Shown: piece by piece, positions 13,116-22,863 of the stretch
Position numbering within the stretch: position 1 is the first letter of the stretch
Layout: each line of letters starts with the position of its first letter
Assembly (NCBI GenBank): GCA_037043455.1
Contig: JAWPHD010011427.1
Location: 1 to 64,000 of the forward strand
Origin: Cyrtodaria siliqua
Taxonomy: Eukaryota; Mollusca; Bivalvia; Adapedonta; Hiatellidae
Direction of reading: 5' to 3'
DNA: 64,000 bases
Position numbers and translations under genes: made by a program
The notes under the pieces: generated by a model
Database searches by the model: none
What the model saw: the letters and a program-made list of their open reading frames with translations, nothing else
Told to the model about the DNA's origin: nothing

Positions 13116-13545
13116 TTTAGAAACCATGCGCCTGGGAACCTTTCTATCTGTTTTTGATATTTCTGGATCTCTGAAGCGCTTGACGTTTTACAGCAAGTAA
13201 AGAATCCAGTGAAACGTTGTAGTAAAAACAGAAAGACGCACGGTGTGTACACTAATAAGAACGAGGTTTAATGATGCGAATGCCGAGCGAAGGAAGGCGT
13301 AAAAACAATAAGTGTGTACCCCACCTCACGAAAAATACACCCCCGAGACCTGTATTTTAAGGCTTTGTTCGAATGAAATCTCATCCAATTTACGAAAACA
13401 AACGTGACTTGACGTCGATAGTTTGACGTCATCTGACAGTTGTGAAGTTGTTGAATCTCCGCATACTTACGGACTTATTTGAAGAAAAAAAAAAAAAGAT
13501 CTTTTGATTCCGTCGATCATTCTAGCAGCAGGTTTCTTGTTTCAG
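13116..13545. other. Non-satellite segment inside the 23-24 bp array
   Basis: About 430 bp. Near 13271 it contains ATGATGCGAATG, the reverse complement of the start of the dispersed element at 12022 (CATTCGCATCAT). It could be the opposite end of the same element. An A-rich tract lies at about 13484-13497. No ORF of note. Confidence 0.45.
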
Positions 13546-13720
13546 AGGAAGTTACTCCTTTTTGTCAGAGGTGTTTTCGAGGCAATGGGAGGTAACTCCT
13601 TTTTGTCAGGGGAAGCAACTCCTTTCTCAGGGAGGTAACAACATTTTATCAGGGCTTAACTCATCTTTCTTCAGGGGAAGTACCCCTTATAAATGAAAGT
13701 AATTCATTTTTGTCAGCATT
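13546..13720. repeat. 23-24 bp satellite remnant
   Basis: Six to seven degenerate monomers of the GGGAGGTAACTCC family between two non-satellite insertions. Confidence 0.75.
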
Positions 13721-13721
13721 C

Positions 13722-14145
13722 GCAACATTTCGTACACTGCTTCGCAGCATGACTCAAATGTAATACGCGGGTTTCCATATTGGTTACGTCATACTAGCGT
13801 GACGCGCGTCAAATTCCCGCCAAAACGAATTTGCATTCAAAATCAAAAGTTATCTTCAACATTTTGCAATGTCATTTAGCCGATTGCTCCATCTATAGTT
13901 TATTTACGTGAAAGCAGTGATAAAACCTGCATCTGTATTGCAAATAACAAACATGCAACGCAAATCATACATCAACACGTGTGGCAAACGGCCATACTGT
14001 TTATGTAGCAACAGTGCACTATTTTCTGTGTCGTTGCCTTCCGGCTAACAGAATGTGAAGATTTTGAACATACCGAAGCGCCGTGATACACACGAGGTGG
14101 CATCCCGAGGAAATGACGGGATTGGCCGAGCGATCACGATTGTTT
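13722..14145. mobile_element. Dispersed non-coding element, copy 2 (longer)
   Basis: It matches 12022-12332 over its first 310 bp with scattered substitutions, several at CpG sites. It then extends about 115 bp further through GTGTCGTTGCCTTCCGGC and GGATTGGCCGAGCGATCACG before the satellite resumes. Both copies sit in the same satellite, so they may reflect independent insertions or duplication of an occupied block. Confidence 0.6.
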
Positions 14146-15030
14146 TGTCAGGTGATGTAATTCATTTTTATCAAGGGAAGTAACTCCTTTTTGTCGGGGG
14201 AAGCAGCCCTTTCTTTCTCAGGGAGATAACTTTTTTTTTATTAGGGGACGCAACTCCTTTTCATCAAGGGAAATAACTCCTTTTTATCAAGGGAGGAAAC
14301 AACTTTTTATCAGGGAAAATAAATTTTTTTCTTGGTGGAGGTATCTCTTTTCTGAGGGAAAGTAACACCGTTTTAATAGGGAAGTAACTCCTTTTTGTCA
14401 GGGGTGTCGACTTTTTTTTAAGGGAAGTAACTTTGATAAGAGGAAGAAGCGCATTTTTATCAGGGGGAGGAAACTTGTTGTCTTGGAATTTAACGTTTTT
14501 TCTAAGGGGAAGGAACTCCTTTCTGCCAGGGGAGGTAACTTTTATTACTCATTTTTATCAGGGCACAATAACATTTTATTTGTGGACGCAACTCCTTTAT
14601 ACCAAGACTGGTAACTCCTTTTTCGTCAATGGATGTAACAATTTTTTATCAGGGGAAATAACTGTTTTTTTCTTGGGGTAGATAACTTTTTTACGTAGGG
14701 GAAGCGACTCCTTTTTATTAGGAGAGTAACTCCTTTTTATCAAGAGAAGTCATTTATATTTGTCATTGAAGTTTAACTGCTTTTTGTCCGTGGCCCTAAC
14801 TCTATTTTTCTCGAGTAGGCAACTCGTTTTAAGTAGGGAAGGTAGCTCCCTTTTATCAATGGAAGTACCTCCTTTATGTCAGGGGAGGTAACTTTTCTTA
14901 ATTCCTTTTTCTCGGGGGAGGTGTGAAGTGAAGCAACTCCTTTTTATCAAGGGAAGTAATTCCTTTTTGTCAGGGGAGGTAACTACTTTTAGTAGGAGGC
15001 AGCTTCTTTTTATCAATGGAGAGAGAGCAC
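14146..15030. repeat. 23-24 bp satellite, strongly degenerate right end
   Basis: The same family with many substitutions and lost phase. An 82-codon ORF (14433-14681) and a minus-strand ORF (14970-15161) are by-products. Confidence 0.75.
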
Positions 15031-15459
15031 TCGTTTACATATATACTCTGTAAAAGAAGTTTTGGACCATGGCAATGTTCGAACCCGTACAATGATCGCT
15101 GAACCATGACTTCGACCATAATCCTTATTATCTCAGATGATAATTCACAACAGATCAACAATCAACAATAATTATCATTTACAATGAAAGTTTGCGAAAA
15201 AATAATAACCTTTTTATTGGTTACTCGAATGTGTCCGTTAACTGTTACTTTGTACGGACTTTTACAGACCCTTTGTGTGTTCGCGATATTTTTTTAAAAT
15301 CAAATCTTGTTTGGAATTTAATGTTTCTGGTACCAAAATTAACCGGGTAGGGTAGACCTTGGTTACTAAAAAGAGATACTTAAATTTTGTCCACTTGTTT
15401 TATTTTTTATATGACTTGATATACCCTGGACCAAAACTTTTTTTACCGAGTATATATAC
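15031..15459. other. Unique AT-rich DNA
   Basis: No repeat, RNA gene or coding signature recognised. Confidence 0.6.
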
Positions 15460-15970
15460 ACTGAACAAAATTGCTAAGTATCAACTTTTGTATCTTAACT
15501 AACTTTCTTATTTTAAATATAGTTTAGAAAAGATATATGAGTATTTTGTTTTGACCCATAGTTTTAAAACATTTATTTTTTGTTTAAATTGTTACATCTT
15601 TTGAGAGTTACCCTCCCTTTATATGAAAACATGAAATGTGCCATGAGTCCATGAGTCAAAGATCGCTTAAAGATATATAACATTCTTTAAATTGGTATGA
15701 AATAATACAAAAAAATATAACAATTTGACCACCTTTATTGCAGATTCTCCGTCTGTAAAAAAATGAAATATGGATAATCTTAAATTACCTCCCTTACAAG
15801 TGAATATTGTTTGAAATTCAAGTAACTGTAATATAGCGTTAACATTAAATATTTCGAAAATTTCTTCTGCAAACGCATTTGTAATGCTAGTAAAACATGA
15901 TGTCAAAATAATTTTAACTGGCATACTTTAGAATAAGGAACATCGAAAGCTTCACTAATTCGAAGTGTTA
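15460..15970 (+). repeat. Dispersed repeat D, copy 1
   Basis: About 510 bp, matched in inverted orientation by 26161-26990. Shared landmarks are AAAATTGCTAAGTATCAAC, GAGAGTTACCCTCCCTTTAT, AAATTACCTCCCTTAC and CGAAAGCTTCACTAATTCG. Non-coding; the 85-codon minus-strand ORF (15667-15924) is not conserved in the other copy. Probably an old TE family. Confidence 0.75.
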
Positions 15971-16620
15971 TAACTTATCTCTATTCAAGCACAAAATACA
16001 CAAAACAATGAGAATTCACTCAGTTCATTACAATAATAATGACATCATGATTCTTGTATGCAAGGCTTTTTTTATATTTAGAAATGATGTCTCGTCTGCT
16101 CTCGCTGAATAAATGCAATTTATTAATGTTAAAGATGACTGACCAATCCTTACTTTATGTTTCGAATCCCACTGGGAGTTCGACCTATGAGGAAGTGTCG
16201 ATTCTTACGGATGGCGGGAGGTGTACAGTACTTGTTCTACCCAGGAAAAGTGGGTGGTCTGCTTCCAAAAAAATCGACCGTCGTAAACTGAAAAAAAAAT
16301 AAGTTTAGCACTGTATTTTGCATATCTAGTTTGAATAAACAGGAATGTTGCTCTTGATGTCTAGTTGATCCTAGCACAATTTCAGGTCGGCCGGAAATTC
16401 AAGATGTCAACCACGGCTAAACATAGATTTTTAAAAACAAGTTTGTAGCGACTACTTCTTGAAAACTGTAAGTGATATTGATATGGGACTTTTTCTGAAA
16501 TGATCAGCATGCCAAGATGTTGATCCTTGTTGAAAATTATTTTGATTCGACATTAAACATGGCTGCCAGTGGCCATCTTTGTTTACCTAGAGTTATATAG
16601 TAAAAACCAACTTGTAGCGA
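15971..16620. other. Unique DNA with a weak SINE-like B-box
   Basis: An 82-codon ORF (16054-16302, +) ends in a lysine-rich tail and is not recognised. Near 16160 TTTCGAATCCCACTGGG resembles a pol III B-box. With the downstream GGAGGTGTACAGTACTTG block it could be a decayed tRNA-derived SINE. No A-box was found, so this is only a suggestion. Confidence 0.35.
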
Positions 16621-17394
16621 GGGCTGGCGCGGCGCAGTCGGTAGCGCGGCGGAGTTGTAACCGGAGGCCCCGGGTTCAATCTTCCGTGGTGCCACTGAGT
16701 TCCGTCGGTGTGTTCTTGGGCAAGACACTTTCCCTTAGCCTCGTCCGTCGGATGGGGACGTAAACCGGGCGGTCCCGTGTATCGGTCTGACCTCCGAGCA
16801 CGTTAAAGAATTCGATAATACACTCCAGTGATATGAAAAAGTAACAAGGGAATTTCCGCTTTATATTGTATGTACAATATGCTGCTTTTAATCGAATGGT
16901 ACATGGCTACCCTTCCGTTTGGAAAAAATACTAAAACAACAAATAATACAGCAAATAGTATTCCTTCAATGTCTCATTATTCACAGAGTACGCGTTTGGC
17001 TCAATCATATGAGCAAACTTAGGAAGCAACATTTTGCAAACTATTTACGTTAAATACAGTACTGAACTAGCTCAATTTTTCAAAGAGCTACTTCAACATT
17101 TATGAAGTTCTTGTTACAAAGTGTAGTGTGATTAAAACGTCTACAACATCACAGTTGTGTCCTTTCTCTAGTTAACTGCAACTTTCTTTTTAAAAAACAT
17201 CTTGGGATTTCTTTTGAATATTATGTGCAATTAAGTGTGCAGTATATACAATATATAGCGGAAATTCCCGTGTTGCGTTTTCATATCACTCGAGTGTAAG
17301 AGTAGGGCAGGGTTCCCGGATTCCTATGTATCCTTCCCCTCTCTCTGGGGCGACTCTAAATAACCTCTACTGTGTTGATGAGCCGTTAAACAAC
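16621..17394 (+). mobile_element. tRNA-derived SINE, interrupted by a MITE
   Basis: The head resembles a tRNA-Thr(TGT)-like sequence. It has an A-box-like GCGCAGTCGGTAGCGCG at about 16631, TTGTAACC in the anticodon region and a B-box-like GGGTTCAATCTTC at about 16671. The body has TTCTTGGGCAAGACACTTT, a motif shared by many metazoan SINEs, and the tail ends in GTGTTGATGAGCCGTTAAAC. A MITE occupies 16821-17296, so the SINE is split into 16621-16820 and 17297-17394. The uninterrupted relative at 18022-18295 shows the original continuity. Non-coding, retroposed by a LINE in trans. Confidence 0.85.
16821..17296. mobile_element. CACTC-type MITE nested in a SINE
   Basis: A 476-bp non-coding element. 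The left end CACTCCAGTGATATGAAAAA and right end TTTTCATATCACTCGAGTG are inverted repeats, flanked by TA on both sides (16819-16820 and 17297-17298). Subterminal GGGAATTTCCGCT / AGCGGAAATTCCC also pair. A TA target duplication and short TIRs fit a Tc1/mariner-type non-autonomous element. The body is shared with 20321-20779 and with the TACTGAAAG-type copies. Confidence 0.85.
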
Positions 17395-18021
17395 TTCTCT
17401 GAAACTACTTGACATTTTTTTATGAAACTTCACAGGAATGCTGACCTAGCTATCAAAATCTATCAGTAGAGCTTCAAGGTCATTGACCTCTTGTTTTAAA
17501 TTTACATTGGTTATTGACAAGATATTTGTCTCGTTCAGAATGAAATTTGTTTTTATTTATTGATTTTTATTATTATTATTGAGATATTAAATGTCTTGTC
17601 TACTGGTGTATTAGCGGTTTGGTTCAGTATACACTATATAGCGGAAATTCCCATGTCGCGTTTCTTTTTCCTTTCAGTATATATTTATATGTATATATGT
17701 ATTATGTGTCTCCGGCTTTGAAGTTTCACAACAAATATACAACAAAGGGAGATCCTTTAGAAGCAACAAACACAACCAAGCGAATCGAGAGGTAATACGA
17801 GGCAGTGTAAGAAGTACAACCTTTCACGCCCCCTAGCACCGGCTGCTTAAGCGGTGTTCTAGGTAAATGAGTCTCCATGCACCTTCCATAGTAAAGTTAG
17901 AAAGTTGACAACCTGTTAAAACCTCATAGCTGGTTAGAATTCTGGGAAACTTACTTTTATCATGCAAACAAACATGTCTGCTATCACACATCAACAAGGA
18001 AATAGGGGTTGAATATCTTCT
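17395..18021. other. Unique DNA with a solo MITE end
   Basis: No gene seen. At about 17626-17690 a lone end of the MITE family is present (AGCGGAAATTCCCATG, then TTCTTTTTCCTTTCAGTATA) with no partner end nearby, so it is a truncated copy. TTATTATTATTGAG lies near 17570. Confidence 0.6.
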
Positions 18022-18295
18022 CAGTAGATAGCGCGGCGGATTTGTAACCGGAGGCCCCGGATTCAATCCTCCGTGGTGCCAGAGTTTCGTCGGTGTGTTC
18101 TTGGGCAAGACACTTTTCCTTAGTCTCGTCCTCGGATGGAGACGTAAACCGTGTATCGGTCTATCCTCCGAGCACGTTAAATAACCATAGGAATCTATTC
18201 GATAATGAGTAGGGAACGGTTCTCGGATTCCTATCCTTCCCCTCATTCTAGGCGGCTCTAAATAACCTATACTGTGTTGATGAGCCATTAAACAA
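18022..18295 (+). mobile_element. tRNA-derived SINE, uninterrupted copy
   Basis: It matches the split SINE at 16621-17394, from the GATAGCGCGGCGG head through CCGGATTCAATCCTCC (B-box), TTCTTGGGCAAGACACTT and the GTTGATGAGCCATTAAAC tail. The first 10-15 bases of the tRNA-like head, including most of the A-box, are missing or diverged, so it is 5' truncated. At the point where the other copy holds the MITE, this one reads TTCGATAATGAGTAGGG without interruption. Confidence 0.85.
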
Positions 18296-18301
18296 CATTC
18301 A

Positions 18302-19230
18302 TACGATTTGTGTTTTGATAACGTGTACAATACATAAATTGTTTCTCTAATAAACCTACGATTTATGTTTTGATAACGTGTACAATACATAAATTGTTTC
18401 TCTGTAATAAACGTACGATTTGTGTCGTGTACAATACATAAATTGTTCCTCTGTAATAAACCTACGATGTGTGTTTTGATAACATGTACAATACATAAAT
18501 TGTTTCTCTGTAATAAACCTACGATTTGTGTTTTGATAACGTGTACAATACATAAATTGTTCCTTTGTAATAAACCTACGTTTTGTGTTTTGATAACATG
18601 TACAATACATAAATTGTTTCTGTGTAATAATCGTACGATTTGTGTTTTGATAACATGTACAATACATAAATTGTTCCTCTGTAATAAACCTACGATTTGT
18701 GTTTTGATAACGTGTACAATAAACCTACGATTTGTGTTTTGATAACATGTACAATACATAAATTGTTTCTCTGTAATGATCGTACGATTTGTGTTTTGAT
18801 AACATGTACAATACGTTCCTCTGTAATAAACCTACGATTTGTGTTTTGATAACATGTACAATACATAAATTGTTTCTCTGTAATAAACCTACGATGTGTG
18901 TTTTGATAACATGTACAATACATAAATTGTTCCTCTGTAATAAACGTACGATTTGTGTTTTGATAACATGTACAATACATAAATTGTTCCTCTGTAATAC
19001 ACGTACGATTTGTGTTTTGATAACATGTACAATACATAAATTATTCCTCTGTAATAAACGTACGATTTGTGTTTTGATAACATGTACAATACATAAATTG
19101 TTTGTCTGTAAAAAATGTACGATGTGTGTTTTGATAACATGTACAATACATAAATTGTTTCTCTGTAATAAACGTACGATGTGTGTTTTGATAACATGTA
19201 CTATACATAATTTGTTTCACGTATTTAAAG
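18302..19230. repeat. 57-bp satellite
   Basis: About 16 tandem copies. Each monomer contains TTTGTGTTTTGATAAC, TGTACAATACATAAATTG and TCTGTAATAAACGTACGA. The period is 57 bp (19 codons), so long repetitive ORFs open on both strands (for example 17833-18759 minus and 18789-19238 plus). One monomer near 18710-18725 is truncated. No protein family recognised; the ORFs are treated as by-products. Confidence 0.95.
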
Positions 19231-19345
19231 GGATTTGAAAACACACAATAGTTTGTTGCCATGACGTTTAATCACCGACTCGAAAATCGTTAGACAAACG
19301 CCATCGTTTAAACACCACATCAAGATCAAAGTTTTAACCTCTACT

Positions 19346-20275
19346 AAATAATGTCCGTACATCAGGATCAAACCTTTACTCTAATGTCCGTACATCAGGA
19401 TCAAAGTTTAAACCTCTACTAAATAATGTCCGTACATCAGGATCAAACCTTTACTCTAATGTCCGTACATCAGGATCAAACCTTTACTCTAATGTCCGTA
19501 CATCAGGATCAAAGTTTAAACCTCTACTAAATAATGTCCGTACATCAGGATCAAACCTTTACTCTAATGTCCGTACATCAGGATCAAACCTTTACTCTAA
19601 TGTCCGTACATCAGGATCAAAGTTTAAACCTCTACTAAATAATGTCCGTACATCAGGATCAAACCTTTACTCTAATGTCCGTACATCAGGATCAAACCTT
19701 TACTCTAATGTCCGTACATCAGGATCAAAGTTTAAACCTCTACTAAATAATGTCCGTACATCAGGATCAAACCTTTACTCTAATGTCCGTACATCAGGAT
19801 CAAAGTTTAAACCTCTACTCTAATGTCCGTACATAACTTCTCTAATGTCCGTACATCACTTCTCTAATGTCCGTACATCAGGATCAAAGTTTAAACCTCT
19901 ACTCTATGTCCGTACATCAGGATCAAAGTTTAAACCTCTACTAAATAATGTCCGTACATCAGGATCAAACCTTTACTCTAATGTCCGTACATCAGGATCA
20001 AAGTTTAAACCTCTACTAAATAATGTCCGTACATCAGGATCAAACCTTTACTCTAATGTCCGTACATCAGGATCAAAGTTTTAACCTCTACTCTAATGTC
20101 CGTACATCAGGATCAAAGTTTTAACCTCTACTCTAATGTCCGTACATCAGGATCAAAGTTTAAACCTCTACTAAATAATGTCCGTACATCAGGATCAAAC
20201 CTTTACTCTAATGTACGTACATCAGGATCAAAGTTTTAAACCTCTACTCTAATGTCCGTACATCAGGATCAACAC
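19346..20275. repeat. Composite 33/42-bp satellite
   Basis: All monomers start ATGTCCGTACATCAGGATCA. A 33-bp form continues AACCTTTACTCTA and a 42-bp form continues AAGTTTAAACCTCTACT plus AAATA. The forms alternate as 42-33 or 42-33-33, giving higher-order units of 75 and 108 bp. Both lengths are multiples of three, which explains the 79-codon ORF at 19845-20084. Confidence 0.95.
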
Positions 20276-20320
20276 TTATTAGCGTATGCCCGTGCATTTA
20301 AACCCGTAAACTAAGCAATA

Positions 20321-20779
20321 CACTCAAGAGATATGCAAACGCAACACGGGAATTTTCGCTATATATTGTATATACTGCACACTTAATTCCACATAATATT
20401 CTAAAGAAATCCCGAGATGTTTTGTAAAAAAAAGTTGCAGTTAATTAGAGAAATGACACAACTGTGATGTTGTAGACGTTTTAATCACACTACACCTTTT
20501 AACAAGAACTTCATAAATGTAGAAGTTGCTCTTTGAAAAACTGAGCCAGTTCAGCACTGTATTTAACGCAAAGAGTTTGCAAAATGTTGCATCCTAAGTT
20601 TGCTCATATGCTTGAGCCAACCGCGTACTCTGTCAATAATGAAACTTTGAAGGAATATTAATAGCTGTGTTATGTGTTGTTTTAGTCGTGTTTTTTTCAA
20701 AAGGAAATGTCTAACGTAGCCATAACAGCAGCATATTACACATACAATACCCGTGTTGCGTTCTCATATCTCTTGAGAG
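20321..20779. mobile_element. CACTC-type MITE, complete copy
   Basis: About 459 bp bounded by TA (20319-20320 and 20780-20781). The left end CACTCAAGAGATATG and right end CATATCTCTTGAGAG are inverted repeats. Inside lie GCAACACGGGAATTTTCGC and, at the far end, a shorter CCCGTGTTGCG. The body is the reverse complement of the copy at 16821-17296. No coding capacity. Confidence 0.85.
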
Positions 20780-20888
20780 TAAATAGAGTATGGCTGACAG
20801 CTGAAATAGACATGTTACAAAACTAAGTAATAGATAGAGGTGGGTGTCTCTCTCCCCCCACCGCCACACACCCCACCACCCCCACCCC

Positions 20889-20940
20889 AGTATTCAGTAT
20901 TCAGTACTCGGGGGTGGGGACCCCCGAGTACGGAATACTC
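20889..20940. other. GC-rich hairpin with repeated CCGAGTACTGAATACT motif
   Basis: AGTATTCAGTACTCGGGGG is followed, after a TGGGG loop, by ACCCCCGAGTACGGAATACT, forming a stem of about 19 bp with few mismatches. Half-units of the same CCGAGTACTGAATACT word recur at about 20953, 20986 and, diverged, at 21030. Confidence 0.75.
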
Positions 20941-21069
20941 CTTCATTTTAGACCCGAGTACTGAATACTATTTAACATGGATAACCCGAGTACTAAATAT
21001 TATTTTAACCCGGACCGTAGGTACTGAATACTCTATAAATTCGCCCTGAATACTGCGTACCAAAAGTGT

Positions 21070-21095
21070 GGGGGGGGGGGGGGGGGGGGGGGGGG
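21070..21095 (+). repeat. Poly(G) tract
   Basis: An uninterrupted run of 26 G on the plus strand, directly before the duplicated AACAGCCCCATAGAG segment. The length may be imprecise because homopolymers are error-prone in sequencing. Confidence 0.85.
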
Positions 21096-21626
21096 AACAG
21101 CCCCATAGAGTATGGTCTCATCGAGTTGGTTGATATACTGAAATGAAAAAGAAATGCAACTCGGGAATTTCCGCTATATTGTGGAACAGCCCCATAGAGT
21201 ATGGTCTCATCGAGTTGGTTGATATACTGAAATGAAAAAGAAATGCAACTCGGGAATTTCCGCTATATATTGTATGTACTATATGCTGCTGTTAATCGAA
21301 TGGTACATGGCTACGTAAGACCACCTTTCCTTTCGGAAAAAGACTAAACAACACGTAACACAGCAAATAGTATTCCTCCAAAGTTTCGTTATTGACCGAG
21401 TACGTGTTTGGCTCAAGTATGTTAGCAAACTTAGGATACGTTAAATACAGTATTCACTACTGAACTGGCTCAATTTTTCAAAGAGGAACTTTCTTGTTAC
21501 AAAGTGTACTGTGATTAAAACGTCTACAACATCACAGTTGTGTCCTTTCTCTAACTAACTGCAACTTTTTTTTTTACAAAACATCTTTGCAATGTTATGT
21601 GGAATTAAGTGTGCAGTATATAAACA
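21094..21626. mobile_element. TACTGAAAT-type MITE, 5' end duplicated and 3' end truncated
   Basis: An 88-bp segment from GAACAGCCCCATAGAG through ATACTGAAATGAAAAAG to TTTCCGCTATAT occurs twice in tandem (about 21094-21180 and 21183-21268). The second copy leads into the full MITE body (GATTAAAACGTCTACAAC at about 21513). The body stops at GTGCAGTATATAAAC without the expected terminal GGAAATT block, so the right terminus is missing. Confidence 0.7.
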
Positions 21627-21724
21627 TCGTAGCCCATCGAGGTGTTTAAACCAACCAACGAGATGAGACCGTATTCTTTTTGTTTTGTAACATGTCTATT
21701 TCAGCAGTCAGCCATACTCTAATT

Positions 21725-22293
21725 TCCGATAACTGATAGAGTATACCATTTATTCTGACAGGCGTTATTTTCAATTAAACGATTTACACCTGTGCAAATA
21801 CAACGATGTTAAACTCTGATATCAAATGGCAACTCACATGAATATCTATATATTTATGGTAAATTTGTCATTCACTACTGGCGTTAAAAAACGCATAAAC
21901 GCCGATATAACGCGCATTATGGAATTTTAAATTTACTACTGGCGTTTAAATCCGCACAGATGAATGACGGAAACATGCGAATCAATTCTTATACATGTAT
22001 ATTTACTGTAACATCATTATTTTCCCATCGTTATACAATAACTTGCAATGGCAGAAAGATAATTTCAGACTGGAATATCCACAGTTCATTAATTAAGGCG
22101 CATGGGATACGTGTGCACACTTTTCTTCTGCTTGAAAACCGACGTTTATTCGAAATTAGACGTTTTTTTCAACTGAATACTACAATTAGCTAATAAATAT
22201 TTTAATTTCCGGCTTATTATTCTCGCAAAAATATATGGTCGAATTTCTATTCTGATTACAATAACAATGTAAGTATTGTACCATACCAAGAAT
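21725..22293. other. Unique DNA
   Basis: ACTACTGGCGTT occurs twice (about 21874 and 21935) within 120 bp. A 77-codon ORF (21960-22193, +) is not recognised. No other structure seen. Confidence 0.55.
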
Positions 22294-22545
22294 GTGTTGT
22301 TACCTTTAGGGCACATGGTGTGTTACCCTTAGTCCAAAAATTATGTTGGTGGTGCAGCAGTTGTTACCTTTAGCGTAGAAATGTGTGTTACCTTTAGTGT
22401 AAGTTATTACCTTTAGTCCCAAAAGTGTGACCATTAGTGCAGCTTGTTACCTTTAGTGTAAGTTATTACCTTTAGTCCCAAAAGTGTGACCATTAGTTCA
22501 GCTTGTTACCTTTAGTGCAGTTGTTACCTTTAGGGTTGCAATACC
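22294..22545. repeat. Short tandem repeat of GTTACCTTTAGTG
   Basis: About 12 degenerate copies of an 18-20 bp unit based on GTTACCTTTAGTGYAG. A 56-bp block (TGTAAGTTATTACC through CCATTAGTGCAGC) is perfectly duplicated near 22399-22500. Confidence 0.85.
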
Positions 22546-22553
22546 CCACACTA

Positions 22554-22597
22554 AGATCAACGTTTCAACATCTACTCTAATGTCCATACTCATGGAC
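22554..22597. repeat. Stray diverged monomer of the 33/42-bp satellite
   Basis: AGATCAACGTTTCAACATC followed by TACTCTAATGTCCATACTCA matches one and a half monomers of the array at 19346-20275, about 2.3 kb away and in the same orientation. Confidence 0.75.
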
Positions 22598-22863
22598 CAG
22601 CGTAATGCCCACCCAATCCTCTGCCACTTTTCACTTTCCGATACCGTGATTCTACGAGGATTGGTAACAGAACAACCAGGGAGAACATTATATAAAACGA
22701 ATCGGAACAGAGATGTACATGAGTTTTAACAATAATATACCTTTGTTTTAATAAACTAAACTGCTGTACTTATCACAGATTGCGTAGTAAAATTGATTAA
22801 AAAAACACTTGTTGAACGGTACATTTCCTGTTCGACGTTATGTACTTATACGAAGTCAATAAA
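22598..22863. other. Short unique spacer between repeats
   Basis: AT-rich spacer with no feature recognised. Confidence 0.5.

Larger units (their letters stand above)
20786..21724. mobile_element. Composite region bounded by about 38-bp inverted repeats
   Basis: AGTATGGCTGACAGCTGAAA (about 20789) continues through TAGACATGTTACAAAAC. It is mirrored at about 21686-21722 by GTTTTGTAACATGTC and ATTTCAGCAGTCAGCC. A second inverted pair lies inside: GAGTATGGTCTCATCGAG (about 21108 and 21196) against ACGAGATGAGACCG (about 21660). Between them are C/A-rich DNA, a hairpin, a G tract, an 88-bp tandem duplication and a truncated MITE. It looks like one larger TIR element carrying later insertions. Confidence 0.6.

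Noticed and set aside
13116..13545. Second terminus of the element starting at 12022
   Set aside because: Only a 12-base inverted match (ATGATGCGAATG) supports it, too little to define a 1.3-kb element.
17833..18759. 308-codon minus-strand ORF
   Set aside because: The N-terminal half is the 57-bp satellite and the C-terminal half runs through the SINE at 18022-18295. No conserved domain is visible.
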